64,000 bases of DNA from Streptomyces camponoticapitis (GTDB lineage Bacteria > Actinomycetota > Actinomycetes > Streptomycetales > Streptomycetaceae). Below the pieces are notes generated by a model. It was given only the letters and a program-made list of their open reading frames with translations, was not told where the DNA came from and searched no databases. Below are positions 16,790 through 24,382 of this stretch, piece by piece. The stretch lies in assembly GCF_014646115.1 (NCBI RefSeq), contig NZ_BMMV01000027.1, positions 1 through 64,000 on the forward strand, in the 5' to 3' direction. Made by a program: the position numbers and the translations under genes. Numbering within the stretch: position 1 is the stretch's first letter; each line of letters begins with the position of its first letter.

Positions 16790-16806
16790 GGGACGGTGGG
16801 AGTCCC
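16790..16806. promoter_or_regulatory. Inverted repeat GGGAC-N7-GTCCC upstream of the cNMP-domain gene
   Basis: Perfect 5-bp arms lie 29-45 bp upstream of the 16761 start. The half-sites match DevR/DosR half-sites, but the spacer is 7 rather than 4 nt, so binding by the DevR-like regulator is only a possibility. Confidence 0.35.
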
Positions 16807-16940
16807 CCCAAGGCTCCGACCGGGGATCGCACCCCTTCAAGGGCTGTCCGGGTACCTCGGGGGGCCGAACAGCCCTCATCTCCGGCCGATCACGTTCTGC
16901 GCGGCCGGGGCGCCCAACGGGCCCAACCGGGCCCCGAAGC

Positions 16941-16956
16941 AGGGACGTTCGGCCCT
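16941..16956. promoter_or_regulatory. DevR/OsdR-box-like dyad
   Basis: AGGGACGTTCGGCCCT fits the GGGAC-N4-GKCCC form of mycobacterial DevR boxes. Flanked by GC on each side it makes a 20-bp dyad with 7 of 8 arm positions paired. It lies between the divergent cNMP-domain and DoxX genes, about 140 bp before the DoxX start. Confidence 0.5.
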
Positions 16957-17094
16957 GCGGAGAGGACCCGGGCGGCACCGGCGCCACCCAGGGCCGGCGC
17001 GGGAGATTGAGGACACACCGGATCGGACACGACAGGCCACCGCACGACGGAGACCCGTTCACCGCGCCGCTCGCCCCTGAAAGGGATGACAGAC

Positions 17095-17718
17095 ATGGCC
17101 GTTCACCAGAGCCCCCGTCACACCGGCTTCCGACTCTCCTCGTTGAGGGGAGCCACGCGCTCCACCACCACGGACGACACCGCCCAGCCTCTGGCCGTCG
17201 GCGGAACGTTCGCCCGGATCGCCGCCACCGCACGCATCCTGCTCGGGTTCGTCTTCCTCTGGGCCTTCTTCGACAAGGCGTTCGGCTGGGGGTACGCCAC
17301 CCCGTCCAAGGGAGCCTGGATCAACGGTGGTTCCCCGACGGAGGGCTTCCTGAGCGGTGTCGCCGCGGGGCCGCTGGAGTCGACGTTCCACTCCTGGGCC
17401 GGTGCGACCTGGGCCAACTGGCTGTTCATGCTGGGACTTCTGGGGATCGGCATCGCCCTCACCAGTGGCATCGCCCTGCGCCTGACCGCCGCCGCCGGCA
17501 CGGTGATGATGGCGCTGATGTGGGCGGCCGAATGGCCCCCCGCCAAGAGCCTGTCCGACGGCGCGCCGAGCATGTCCTCGAACCCGGTCGTCGACTACCA
17601 CCTGGTGTACGCGGTCGTCATGATCGCCCTGGCCGTCGCCGCCGCGGGCCGTACGTGGGGGCTCGGCAGGGTGTGGCAGAACCTCCCGGTCGTACGGGAC
17701 CACCGCTGGCTGGCCTGA
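17095..17718 (+). CDS. DoxX-family membrane protein
   Basis: This 207-residue protein uses the ATG at 17095, which has AAAGGG at proper distance; the ATG at 17086 would overlap that site. A polar N-terminus of about 50 residues precedes four hydrophobic helices, the first being ARILLGFVFLWAFFDKAFGW and later ones near residues 105-160 and 175-190. This matches the DoxX/thiosulfate:quinone oxidoreductase fold. Family members are linked to redox balance, sulfur oxidation or oxidative-stress complexes. Its position beside a DevR-like box and dormancy regulators suggests induction under hypoxia. Confidence 0.85.
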   Translation: MAVHQSPRHTGFRLSSLRGATRSTTTDDTAQPLAVGGTFARIAATARILLGFVFLWAFFDKAFGWGYATPSKGAWINGGSPTEGFLSGVAAGPLESTFHSWAGATWANWLFMLGLLGIGIALTSGIALRLTAAAGTVMMALMWAAEWPPAKSLSDGAPSMSSNPVVDYHLVYAVVMIALAVAAAGRTWGLGRVWQNLPVVRDHRWLA

Positions 17719-17747
17719 CCGCCCCCTCCGCACAACCACCTACGGCC

Positions 17748-17783
17748 GGGGCCGTCCGGCCCGGCTCGGGACCGTACGGCCCC
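17748..17783 (+). terminator. Hairpin after the DoxX gene
   Basis: GGGGCCGT and ACGGCCCC form perfect 8-bp arms around a 20-nt GC-rich loop, 30 bp after the DoxX stop. The long loop makes this a moderate candidate. Confidence 0.45.
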
Positions 17784-17891
17784 CGCCCCCGCCCCCGCCT
17801 CACTCGTGGAGCGGACGCCGGACCCCAAGCGACTGACCGCCTGACCGCCTGACCGCACGCGTTCACCGTGACATCAACCAGGAGGTACACC

Positions 17892-18776
17892 ATGCTTCGC
17901 CCCGTACTCGTAGGCGTCGACGGATCCCCGGAGAGTCTCGCCGCAGCCGAATGGGCCGCCGCGGAAGCCTCGTTGAGCGGCCATCCCCTGCGGCTGGTGC
18001 GTGCCTGGGAGGAAGTCTCGTACCCGTCGGGCTCAGTGCCGGACGTGGCGGGCGGGCGGCACGGGGCGGGCCGCGCCCTGCGGGCGGCCGAGGGCCACCT
18101 CACGCGGAAGTTCCCGGGTACGCGGCCGACGTGTGAACTGGTCCAAGGACCGGCGGTCCCCACCCTGTTGGCCGCCGCCGCGGAAGCCGAGACACTGGTG
18201 CTCGGGTCACGGGGCCTGAGCGGCGCGGCCGGATATCTCGCGGGCTCCGTCGCGTCGGACGTCGTGGCCCACGCGGCGCGTCCGGTGGTTCTCGTACGGT
18301 CGGCGGCCCACCGGAACACCGCGGCGGACGCGGCCCCCGTCACCGCGTCGCCGGACCGGGTCGTCCTCGGGATCGACCTGGCGCATCACTGCGAGAAGGT
18401 GATCGAGTTCGCGTTCGATGCGGCCGGCCGCCGCGGCGCGTCCCTGTACGTCCTGCACTCGTACGACCTGCCCATGGCCTACGCGATCGCCTCCGCCCAA
18501 ATGCCCGAGTACCAGGACTTGTTGGCCGAGGAGCGTACGGACGCGCTGACGGCCGTACTGCGGCCGTGGCAGGAGAAGTACCCGACTGTGCACGTCACGG
18601 CCGACGCGGTCATGGACCGGGCGGCGGACCGGCTGGTGAAGGCCGCTTCGGGCGCCGCTCTGCTCGTGATCGGCCGACAGGAGCGCAGGTCCCGCCTCGG
18701 GGCCCATCTCGGCCATGTGGCCCACTCGGTGATCCATCACGCCGTGTGCCCGGTGGCCGTGGTCCCGCACGGCTGA
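17892..18776 (+). CDS. Universal stress protein, tandem USP domains
   Basis: The 294 residues form two UspA domains (about 3-140 and 160-294). The first starts RPVLVGVDGSPES and ends GSRGLSGAAGYLAGSVASDV, with the G-2x-G-9x-G-S/T ATP-binding pattern. In the second domain the glycine motif is altered (GRQERRSRLGAHLGHVAHSV), so it may not bind ATP. A strong AGGAGG site precedes ATG 17892. Tandem USPs are core members of the M. tuberculosis DosR regulon and the streptomycete OsdR regulon. Its place beside the DevR-like regulator supports a role in hypoxic or stationary-phase survival. Confidence 0.9.
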   Translation: MLRPVLVGVDGSPESLAAAEWAAAEASLSGHPLRLVRAWEEVSYPSGSVPDVAGGRHGAGRALRAAEGHLTRKFPGTRPTCELVQGPAVPTLLAAAAEAETLVLGSRGLSGAAGYLAGSVASDVVAHAARPVVLVRSAAHRNTAADAAPVTASPDRVVLGIDLAHHCEKVIEFAFDAAGRRGASLYVLHSYDLPMAYAIASAQMPEYQDLLAEERTDALTAVLRPWQEKYPTVHVTADAVMDRAADRLVKAASGAALLVIGRQERRSRLGAHLGHVAHSVIHHAVCPVAVVPHG

Positions 18777-18939
18777 GGTCTTCGGCGGCCCGTCGGTGGG
18801 TGGACCCCGGCGGGCCGCCGCCGACACCTTCACGCACCCGCCGCCTGTCATGGACCGGGCTGCCCTGGTAAGCCCGGCGCAGGACGGTCCACTATGGGCA
18901 GTGCCGGGGAACGTACTCCCGAGACCGCGAAGGGCCACG

Positions 18940-19632
18940 ATGACAGACAGTCAGGACTCCTCACCGCAGGAGCCGATCCGGGTCTTCCTGCTCGACGACC
19001 ACGAAGTGGTCCGGCGAGGTGTGCACGACCTGCTGGACGCGGAATCCGGCATCGAGGTCGTCGGCGAGGCGGGGAGCGCCGAACAGGCCCTGGCGCGGGG
19101 GCCGGCGCTGCGCCCCGACGTCGCCGTGCTGGACGTACGGCTGCCCGACGGCGACGGCATCACGGTCTGCCGGGAGTTGCGGTCGAGAATGCCCCACCTC
19201 GCCTGCCTGATGCTGACGTCCTTCGACGACGACGATGCCCTCCTCGACGCGATCATGGCCGGGGCCTCGGGTTACGTCCTCAAGGAGATCAAGGGCAACG
19301 ACCTGGTCGCGGCGGTCCGTACCGTCGCCTCCGGCCAGTCGATGCTCGACCCGGCAACCACGACCCGCCTGATGAGCAGCCTGCGCGGCAAGGAACCCTC
19401 CCAGGCGGACAAGCCGTCGGCATTGGCCGGTCTCACCACGCGGGAACGGGAGATCCTGGACCTGATCGGCGAAGGACTGACCAACGCGGGGATCGGCAAA
19501 CGTCTCTTCCTGTCGGAGAAGACAGTCAAGAACAACATCTCCCGGCTCCTCGCCAAGCTCGGCGTGGAGCGGCGCATCCAGGCAGCCGTCCTGGCGACCC
19601 GGACCGCGCCGCGGCCTCCCGCGCACGGGTAG
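18940..19632 (+). CDS. DevR/OsdR-like NarL-family response regulator
   Basis: This 230-residue regulator starts at the ATG at 18940 with GAAGGG upstream. The receiver (about 12-130) is intact: Asp19-Asp20, phospho-acceptor Asp65 in VLDVRLPDGDG, Thr93, and Lys115 in YVLKEIKG. The LuxR-type HTH spans about 158-220 (LTTREREILDLIGEGLTNAG, then IGKRLFLSEKTVKN). Sequence and context match DevR/DosR of mycobacteria and OsdR of streptomycetes, which activate dormancy genes when phosphorylated by a GAF heme kinase. The likely kinase is the DevS-like protein at 13742. It lies about 160 bp downstream of the USP gene and may be cotranscribed. Confidence 0.9.
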   Translation: MTDSQDSSPQEPIRVFLLDDHEVVRRGVHDLLDAESGIEVVGEAGSAEQALARGPALRPDVAVLDVRLPDGDGITVCRELRSRMPHLACLMLTSFDDDDALLDAIMAGASGYVLKEIKGNDLVAAVRTVASGQSMLDPATTTRLMSSLRGKEPSQADKPSALAGLTTREREILDLIGEGLTNAGIGKRLFLSEKTVKNNISRLLAKLGVERRIQAAVLATRTAPRPPAHG

Positions 19633-19744
19633 TTCCCGCCGTAACACCTTCCCGCGCCCACCTCGCCGTCACAGTGGCCGACCACAGCGCGCCGGGACCT
19701 GGCCGCCGGGCTGGGAGATTCCGCGCTGAACCCCGGGACGGGCC

Positions 19745-21424
19745 CTACGCCGCGCCTCGCCAGATCGTCAGGTCGCCCTGGAGAAAGGCGAGGTCCGGCA
19801 TCGCGGTCGACTTCGTCGTGATCACGAATATGCCGATGTCCCCCGAGGGGCCCTTGATGCAGATCTCGGTGCCGTTCGCCGCGCCGGCAAGCGGGAGGCT
19901 GTGGCTCTTGGCGTGGTTGAGCAGCAGACGGCATTCGTCGAGGGTGCCGCCCGGCTTGCGGTACAGCTGGACGAACACGCTCGTGTCGCTCTTCAGTTCG
20001 CAGCCCACCGACTGGCAGCCGAAACGGATGTCCCCCGTGCGGCCCTTCGCCTCCGCGTCCGGGTTCTTGAGGTTCACCGAGTTCTTCGCGTCCAGCATCA
20101 CCAGGGAGTACGGCTCGGGGCGCGGTTCCCGGGGCGAGGCCGAGGAAGACGATGAGGTCCCGGCTGTCTGTTCACCGGTGCCCAGCGCCGCCGAGTCCGA
20201 GGAGTCCGACGAATCCGCCGAGTCCGAGGAATCCGAGGAATCCGGGGAGGACCCCCGTGCGGAATCCGACGACCGTGCGGACGATCCCGTCGCGGACGCC
20301 GACGAGCCGGCGGTGTCCCGGTGATCGCCCCGGCTCTCCCCGTCCATCACGTTCCAGGCCAGCGCCGTCACCAGCAGCGCGCCCCCCGCCAGACCGACGG
20401 CCGCGATCCGCGCGGTGCGCCGCCTGCGAACCTTCCCCTCCGCCTGCGTCGGCCGCAGCAACGCGGTCGGGGGCGGCGAATACCCGATCAGCGGCTGCGG
20501 CCGCGCCGGGGTGGGCTCGTGCACCGGTGGCGGACCCACGACCTCCGGTCCGCTGATCTCCCGCCACACGGCCGGTGCCCCGCCCGCGTCGGCCTCCGCT
20601 CCCAGCCGCTGCCGACACCACTCCAGGATCTCCGCCGGAGTGGCCCGCTCCGCCGGATCGGCGGCCAGGCAACGGGCGAACAGCGGACGCAGGGGTTCTG
20701 GCAGCAGGGACAGTTCGGGGCCGGAGTGCACAATCCTGTACAGCACGTAGACACCGGGGCCATCGCCGTAGAGAGGCCTGCCCAGTGCGGCGAACGCCGC
20801 CGTCTGGGCAAGGGCGAAGACATCCGTCGCGACCGTGACGTCCCCCCCGGCCGCCTGCTCCGGGGCCATGTACGCGGGCGTACCGACCGTGTGTCCCGTC
20901 GCCGTGTACGAGGTCGCGTCGGCGGCCAGCGCGATGCCGAAGTCGATCACGCGCGGCCCGTCGGCGGCCAGCAGCACGTTCGACGGCTTGAGGTCCCGGT
21001 GCACGATGCCCTCGGCATGGATCGCCTGCAACGCCTCGGCCATCCCCGCCATCAGCCACAGCACGGCCGTCACCGACAGCGGACCACGCCGGGCCACGGC
21101 CTCCGCCAGGGACGGCCCCGGTACGTACAACGTGGCCAGCCAGGGCGGTACGCCATCCGCGTCGGCGTCGATCAACTCGGCGGTGTACGCCCCGCGGACC
21201 CGCCGGGCCGCCCTGACCTCCCGGCCGAACCTCCGCCGGAAGTCCGGGTCGTCCGCCAGCTCCGGCCGCACGACCTTGATCGCCAGGGGTCGGCCGGCCT
21301 GGGTGTGCGAGAGGTAGACCCGGCCCATGCCGCCCGCCCCCAGCCGGGCGGCGAGACGGTAGCCCGCCACCACGGACGGGTCGGTCGCCTGAAGTGGCTT
21401 GAAGACATCCGTCATGTCGTTCAT
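19745..21424 (-). CDS. Receptor-type serine/threonine protein kinase
   Basis: This 559-residue Hanks-type kinase uses the ATG at 21424 with GGGAG 7 nt upstream. The catalytic domain (about 20-270) has a glycine loop GAGGMGRVYL, AIKVV lysine, HRDLKPSN loop, DFG in VIDFGIA, and the TPAYMAPE segment. A Pro-rich juxtamembrane region, a single membrane helix (AVGLAGGALLVTALAW) and an extracellular part follow. The latter begins with a long Ser/Asp/Ala low-complexity linker and ends in a small domain of about 115 residues with four Cys. The ectodomain is not PASTA and I do not recognise it. The kinase probably senses an envelope signal. The gene stands alone. Confidence 0.9.
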   Translation of the reverse strand: MNDMTDVFKPLQATDPSVVAGYRLAARLGAGGMGRVYLSHTQAGRPLAIKVVRPELADDPDFRRRFGREVRAARRVRGAYTAELIDADADGVPPWLATLYVPGPSLAEAVARRGPLSVTAVLWLMAGMAEALQAIHAEGIVHRDLKPSNVLLAADGPRVIDFGIALAADATSYTATGHTVGTPAYMAPEQAAGGDVTVATDVFALAQTAAFAALGRPLYGDGPGVYVLYRIVHSGPELSLLPEPLRPLFARCLAADPAERATPAEILEWCRQRLGAEADAGGAPAVWREISGPEVVGPPPVHEPTPARPQPLIGYSPPPTALLRPTQAEGKVRRRRTARIAAVGLAGGALLVTALAWNVMDGESRGDHRDTAGSSASATGSSARSSDSARGSSPDSSDSSDSADSSDSSDSAALGTGEQTAGTSSSSSASPREPRPEPYSLVMLDAKNSVNLKNPDAEAKGRTGDIRFGCQSVGCELKSDTSVFVQLYRKPGGTLDECRLLLNHAKSHSLPLAGAANGTEICIKGPSGDIGIFVITTKSTAMPDLAFLQGDLTIWRGAA

Positions 21425-21719
21425 CGGCCCGCTCCCCCCATTTTGATGCATTGGCCAACGGCAGCAGCCTAAGGGGCAGGGCCATGACGTCGTGGTTCAG
21501 GGGCGGCGGTCGGGGTCGGCGCCCAGGGGCGGTGGCCGGGTCGGTGGTGGCCCGCCGGTGTGTGGCCGCCTGGGCGGCCCGGGTGGCTCCGAATGAGTGG
21601 ACTCCTTGGCGCCCGAACGGCAAGGGGGCATGAGTCACGGGTCCGGATGGTGATGTTCTGCCGTCCGTGCTCTCTGAAGGAGGCGGGCCGTCCGCCCCCT
21701 TCCGGAAGAGGCGCCCCAC

Positions 21720-22928
21720 ATGAGACGTACTCCCTCCCGCCGTCTGCTCACCGCAGCACTGCTCGCGGCCTCCTTGCTGGCCCCGCCGGCTGCGATTCCC
21801 GCCACCGCCGTTCCCACCACGGCCGTTCCCGCTACGGCCGTTCCCACCACGGCCACGGACAGTCTCGATCCCCAGCTCACCGCCCGGCTGGACAGGACCA
21901 TCAAGGAGGTCCGCGAGCAGGCGGGCATCCCCGGCGCCGTCGTCGGACTGTGGATGCCGGGCAAGGGAAGCTACGTACGCGCGACCGGCGTCGCCGACAC
22001 CGCCACCGGCAGGCCGATGTCCGCCGACTCCTCCGTGCGGATCGGCAGCGAGACCAAGACGTTCACGGTCACGGCCCTGCTGGAGCTGGTGGACGACGGC
22101 CGGATCGAGCTGGACGACCCGATCGCCGAATACGTCCGCGGCGTGCCCAACGGTCACCGGATCACGCTGCGTCACCTCGCCGAGATGCGCAGCGGCTTGT
22201 TCCCGTACACCTCGGACCCCGGCTTCATCCAGAAGCTGGAGAGCGACCCGGAGCGCACCTTCACCCCCCGGGAAACACTCGCGTACGGCTTCAAGCACCG
22301 GAACACCTTCGCGCCGGGGACGAAGTTCCAGTACTGCAACTCCAACCTCGTCCTGCTCGGCCTCGTGATCGAGAAGGTCAGCGGTCAGCGGCTCGCCGAC
22401 TTCATCCACGAGCGGGTGCTCGGCCCGGCTCGCCTGCACCACACGCTGTTCCCGAAGGGGTCCGAGTTCCCCGCGCCGCACCCGCGCGGCTACACCGACC
22501 AGACGCCGAGCGGCGAGACCGCGGACGCCACGCGCTGGAACCCCAGCTGGGCCTGGGCGGCCGGGGCGATGATCTCGAACCTGCACGACCTGCGCCGGTG
22601 GGCCCCGATCGTCGCGACCGGGAAGCTGCTCAGCCCCGAAACCCAGCGGCAACGGCTCAAGACGCTGCCCACCGGATTCCCCGGTACCACCTACGGCCTG
22701 GGGATCTTCAAGGCCAACGGATGGATCGGGCACAACGGATCGATCCCCGGGTACGAGACCGTGACGGTCTATCTGCCCTCGAAGAAGGCCACCCTGGTCA
22801 TCATGATCAACACGGACATCCAGACCCAGGGCCAGGAGCCGTCCACAATGCTCGCCCGAGCGATCACGACGATCGCCACACCGGACGACATCTACGACAA
22901 GGACAGCTCGATCAGCCCCCGCCAGTAG
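21720..22928 (+). CDS. Secreted serine hydrolase (class C beta-lactamase/DD-peptidase family)
   Basis: The 402-residue protein has a Sec signal peptide ending near residue 25 and a low-complexity linker built from a repeated ATAVPTT/ATAVPAT unit. The penicillin-binding fold follows with SxxK as SETK (in RIGSETKTF), YxN as YCN (in FQYCNSN) and an HNG triad (WIGHNGS). These are the active-site residues of DD-carboxypeptidases of the R61 type, class C enzymes and esterases. Function in peptidoglycan trimming or ester hydrolysis is likely. A hairpin follows. It belongs to the same family as the gene at 49148. Confidence 0.88.
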   Translation: MRRTPSRRLLTAALLAASLLAPPAAIPATAVPTTAVPATAVPTTATDSLDPQLTARLDRTIKEVREQAGIPGAVVGLWMPGKGSYVRATGVADTATGRPMSADSSVRIGSETKTFTVTALLELVDDGRIELDDPIAEYVRGVPNGHRITLRHLAEMRSGLFPYTSDPGFIQKLESDPERTFTPRETLAYGFKHRNTFAPGTKFQYCNSNLVLLGLVIEKVSGQRLADFIHERVLGPARLHHTLFPKGSEFPAPHPRGYTDQTPSGETADATRWNPSWAWAAGAMISNLHDLRRWAPIVATGKLLSPETQRQRLKTLPTGFPGTTYGLGIFKANGWIGHNGSIPGYETVTVYLPSKKATLVIMINTDIQTQGQEPSTMLARAITTIATPDDIYDKDSSISPRQ

Positions 22929-22936
22929 TGCTGCTT

Positions 22937-22975
22937 CCGCCCCCTCTCCCCGCGTGTGTCTGCGACAGGGGGCGG
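22937..22975 (+). terminator. Hairpin after the serine hydrolase
   Basis: CCGCCCCCT and AGGGGGCGG form a perfect 9-bp stem with a 21-nt loop, 8 bp beyond the stop codon. Confidence 0.55.
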
Positions 22976-23120
22976 CCGACATGTGGGGGCGGCCACGTCA
23001 GCTCGAAGCCGCCGGATGTCGTTGCGGCCGCCCGCGCCGCGTTCGTGGTCCTTCGGATCGAGTGGGTGTGTGGTGCGGCTGGGCACAGCGTGGGGCTCCC
23101 TTGAGGAGCACACTGGGGCT

Positions 23121-23366
23121 ATGGCCCTACCCAAGACACATCAGTGCTCTACCTGCTCGGACAGTGCCGAGCGGAACTCAGTCCTTCACGAAGACCTCGT
23201 CGTCGGAGCACCGCTGTCCATGGAGGATCTCACCGACGCACAGCGCCTCGACCGGTTCGCCCTCAAGTACGCCCACGACGGTTGCCAGGTCAGAGAGGTC
23301 CGGCGGGTACCGCACGAGAGCTTGAGCGGCTACGCCTGGTCCGTCCGTTTCACCGAGACCTCGTGA
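23121..23366 (+). CDS. Small hypothetical protein with CxxC motif, 81 aa
   Basis: ATG 23121 follows GAGGAG by 13 nt, a rather long spacing. The product begins with a possible metal- or redox-binding HQCSTC, continues with a charged helix (SMEDLTDAQRLDRFALKYAH) and ends with a short beta-rich part. I recognise no family. The frame is open upstream for 55 codons without a better start. Codon use is consistent with a real gene, but the start is uncertain. Confidence 0.5.
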   Translation: MALPKTHQCSTCSDSAERNSVLHEDLVVGAPLSMEDLTDAQRLDRFALKYAHDGCQVREVRRVPHESLSGYAWSVRFTETS

Positions 23367-23417
23367 TGAGCTGATCACCGAAGACCGCCGGAGAGGATGA
23401 GAATTCCGGCGGGGTGG

Positions 23418-24245
23418 TCAGTGGTGGCCGGCTGTGATGAGCCAGGCACGGGAGTCGAAATACACGCCCTCGCCGGTGTCGTGGGCGGCGAGGGTGGCCC
23501 GCAGCCGTGTGCGTGCCTGCTCTGCCGTCGCGGCGTCGAGGCCGGTGAGAAGATCTTGGAATTTCAGCAGGCGGAGCACGTTGTCGAATGCGGTGGCGGT
23601 GTCCGGGCCGTAGTAGACGGGTTCGTGCACGTCGGTGAAGCTGACGTCCTTGAAGCCCGCCGCCGCCAGGATGCCTTCCGTGGTGCCCGGGTCGGCGAGT
23701 GAGAACGCGTTCGGACCGGAGGTGGAAGGCGGAGGCGTCGCCTCTGCGGCGGTGAGACTCCGGCGGATCGCGGAGGCCCATTCATTGCTGTCACGGTCCT
23801 GCCAGACCAGTAGCACCAGGCGCGCTTCGGGGCGCAGAGCGCGCCCGATGTTGGTGAAGGCGGCGACCGGGTCGGCGAAGAACATCGTTCCGAATCTGCT
23901 GATACAGAGGTCGAAGTGCGCCGGTGGGAAGCGGTGGACCTGGGCATCCGCCTGTTGGTAGGTGACGTTGGGCGGGCCCTGGTCGGCACTGAGCCGGCGG
24001 GCCCGTTCGAGCATTGGCTCGGACACGTCGACGCCCAGCGCGCTTCCGGTGACGGCCGCGCGGGCGGCTTCGCGGGTGGTCTGGCCCGTGCCACAGCCGA
24101 TGTCGAGCACACGGTCGCGGGCGCCGACGCGGGCGGCGGCACGGAGATGTTCGTTGTGGAGCCGCAACTCCGCGTCGTAGTCGAACAGTTCGGTATCTCT
24201 GGTCCTGTGCGTCTGGGTTCCCCGCCGGTCGGACACCACGGTCAT
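23418..24245 (-). CDS. Class I SAM-dependent methyltransferase (UbiE-like)
   Basis: This 275-residue protein has motif I VLDIGCGTGQTT near residues 46-57, the acidic ribose-binding end of strand 2 in GVDVSEPM, and a later FDLCISRFGTMFFAD segment with the usual post-II aromatic residues. The last 100 residues form a variable substrate domain. The family methylates small molecules (ubiquinone or menaquinone precursors, sterol-like compounds or metabolites). The substrate here is unknown. It ends about 50 bp from the convergent small CxxC gene and is followed upstream, on the same strand, by the photolyase-related gene start region. Confidence 0.88.
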   Translation of the reverse strand: MTVVSDRRGTQTHRTRDTELFDYDAELRLHNEHLRAAARVGARDRVLDIGCGTGQTTREAARAAVTGSALGVDVSEPMLERARRLSADQGPPNVTYQQADAQVHRFPPAHFDLCISRFGTMFFADPVAAFTNIGRALRPEARLVLLVWQDRDSNEWASAIRRSLTAAEATPPPSTSGPNAFSLADPGTTEGILAAAGFKDVSFTDVHEPVYYGPDTATAFDNVLRLLKFQDLLTGLDAATAEQARTRLRATLAAHDTGEGVYFDSRAWLITAGHH

Positions 24246-24382
24246 CAGATCCTCTCGATACCGATTTCACATGATCGTTGGTCTTGTGGACGTCGGTGTC
24301 GGTGTCGCAAGGCTCTATCGTGCCGTCGCGGAGTCCGCCTCGCACGGCGATCCACGCACGGCGATCCACCCCTCAACTCCGG

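Noticed and set aside
17768..17782. GGGACCGTACGGCCC as a second DevR box
   Set aside because: The spacer is 5 nt rather than 4 and the sequence lies within the hairpin after DoxX.
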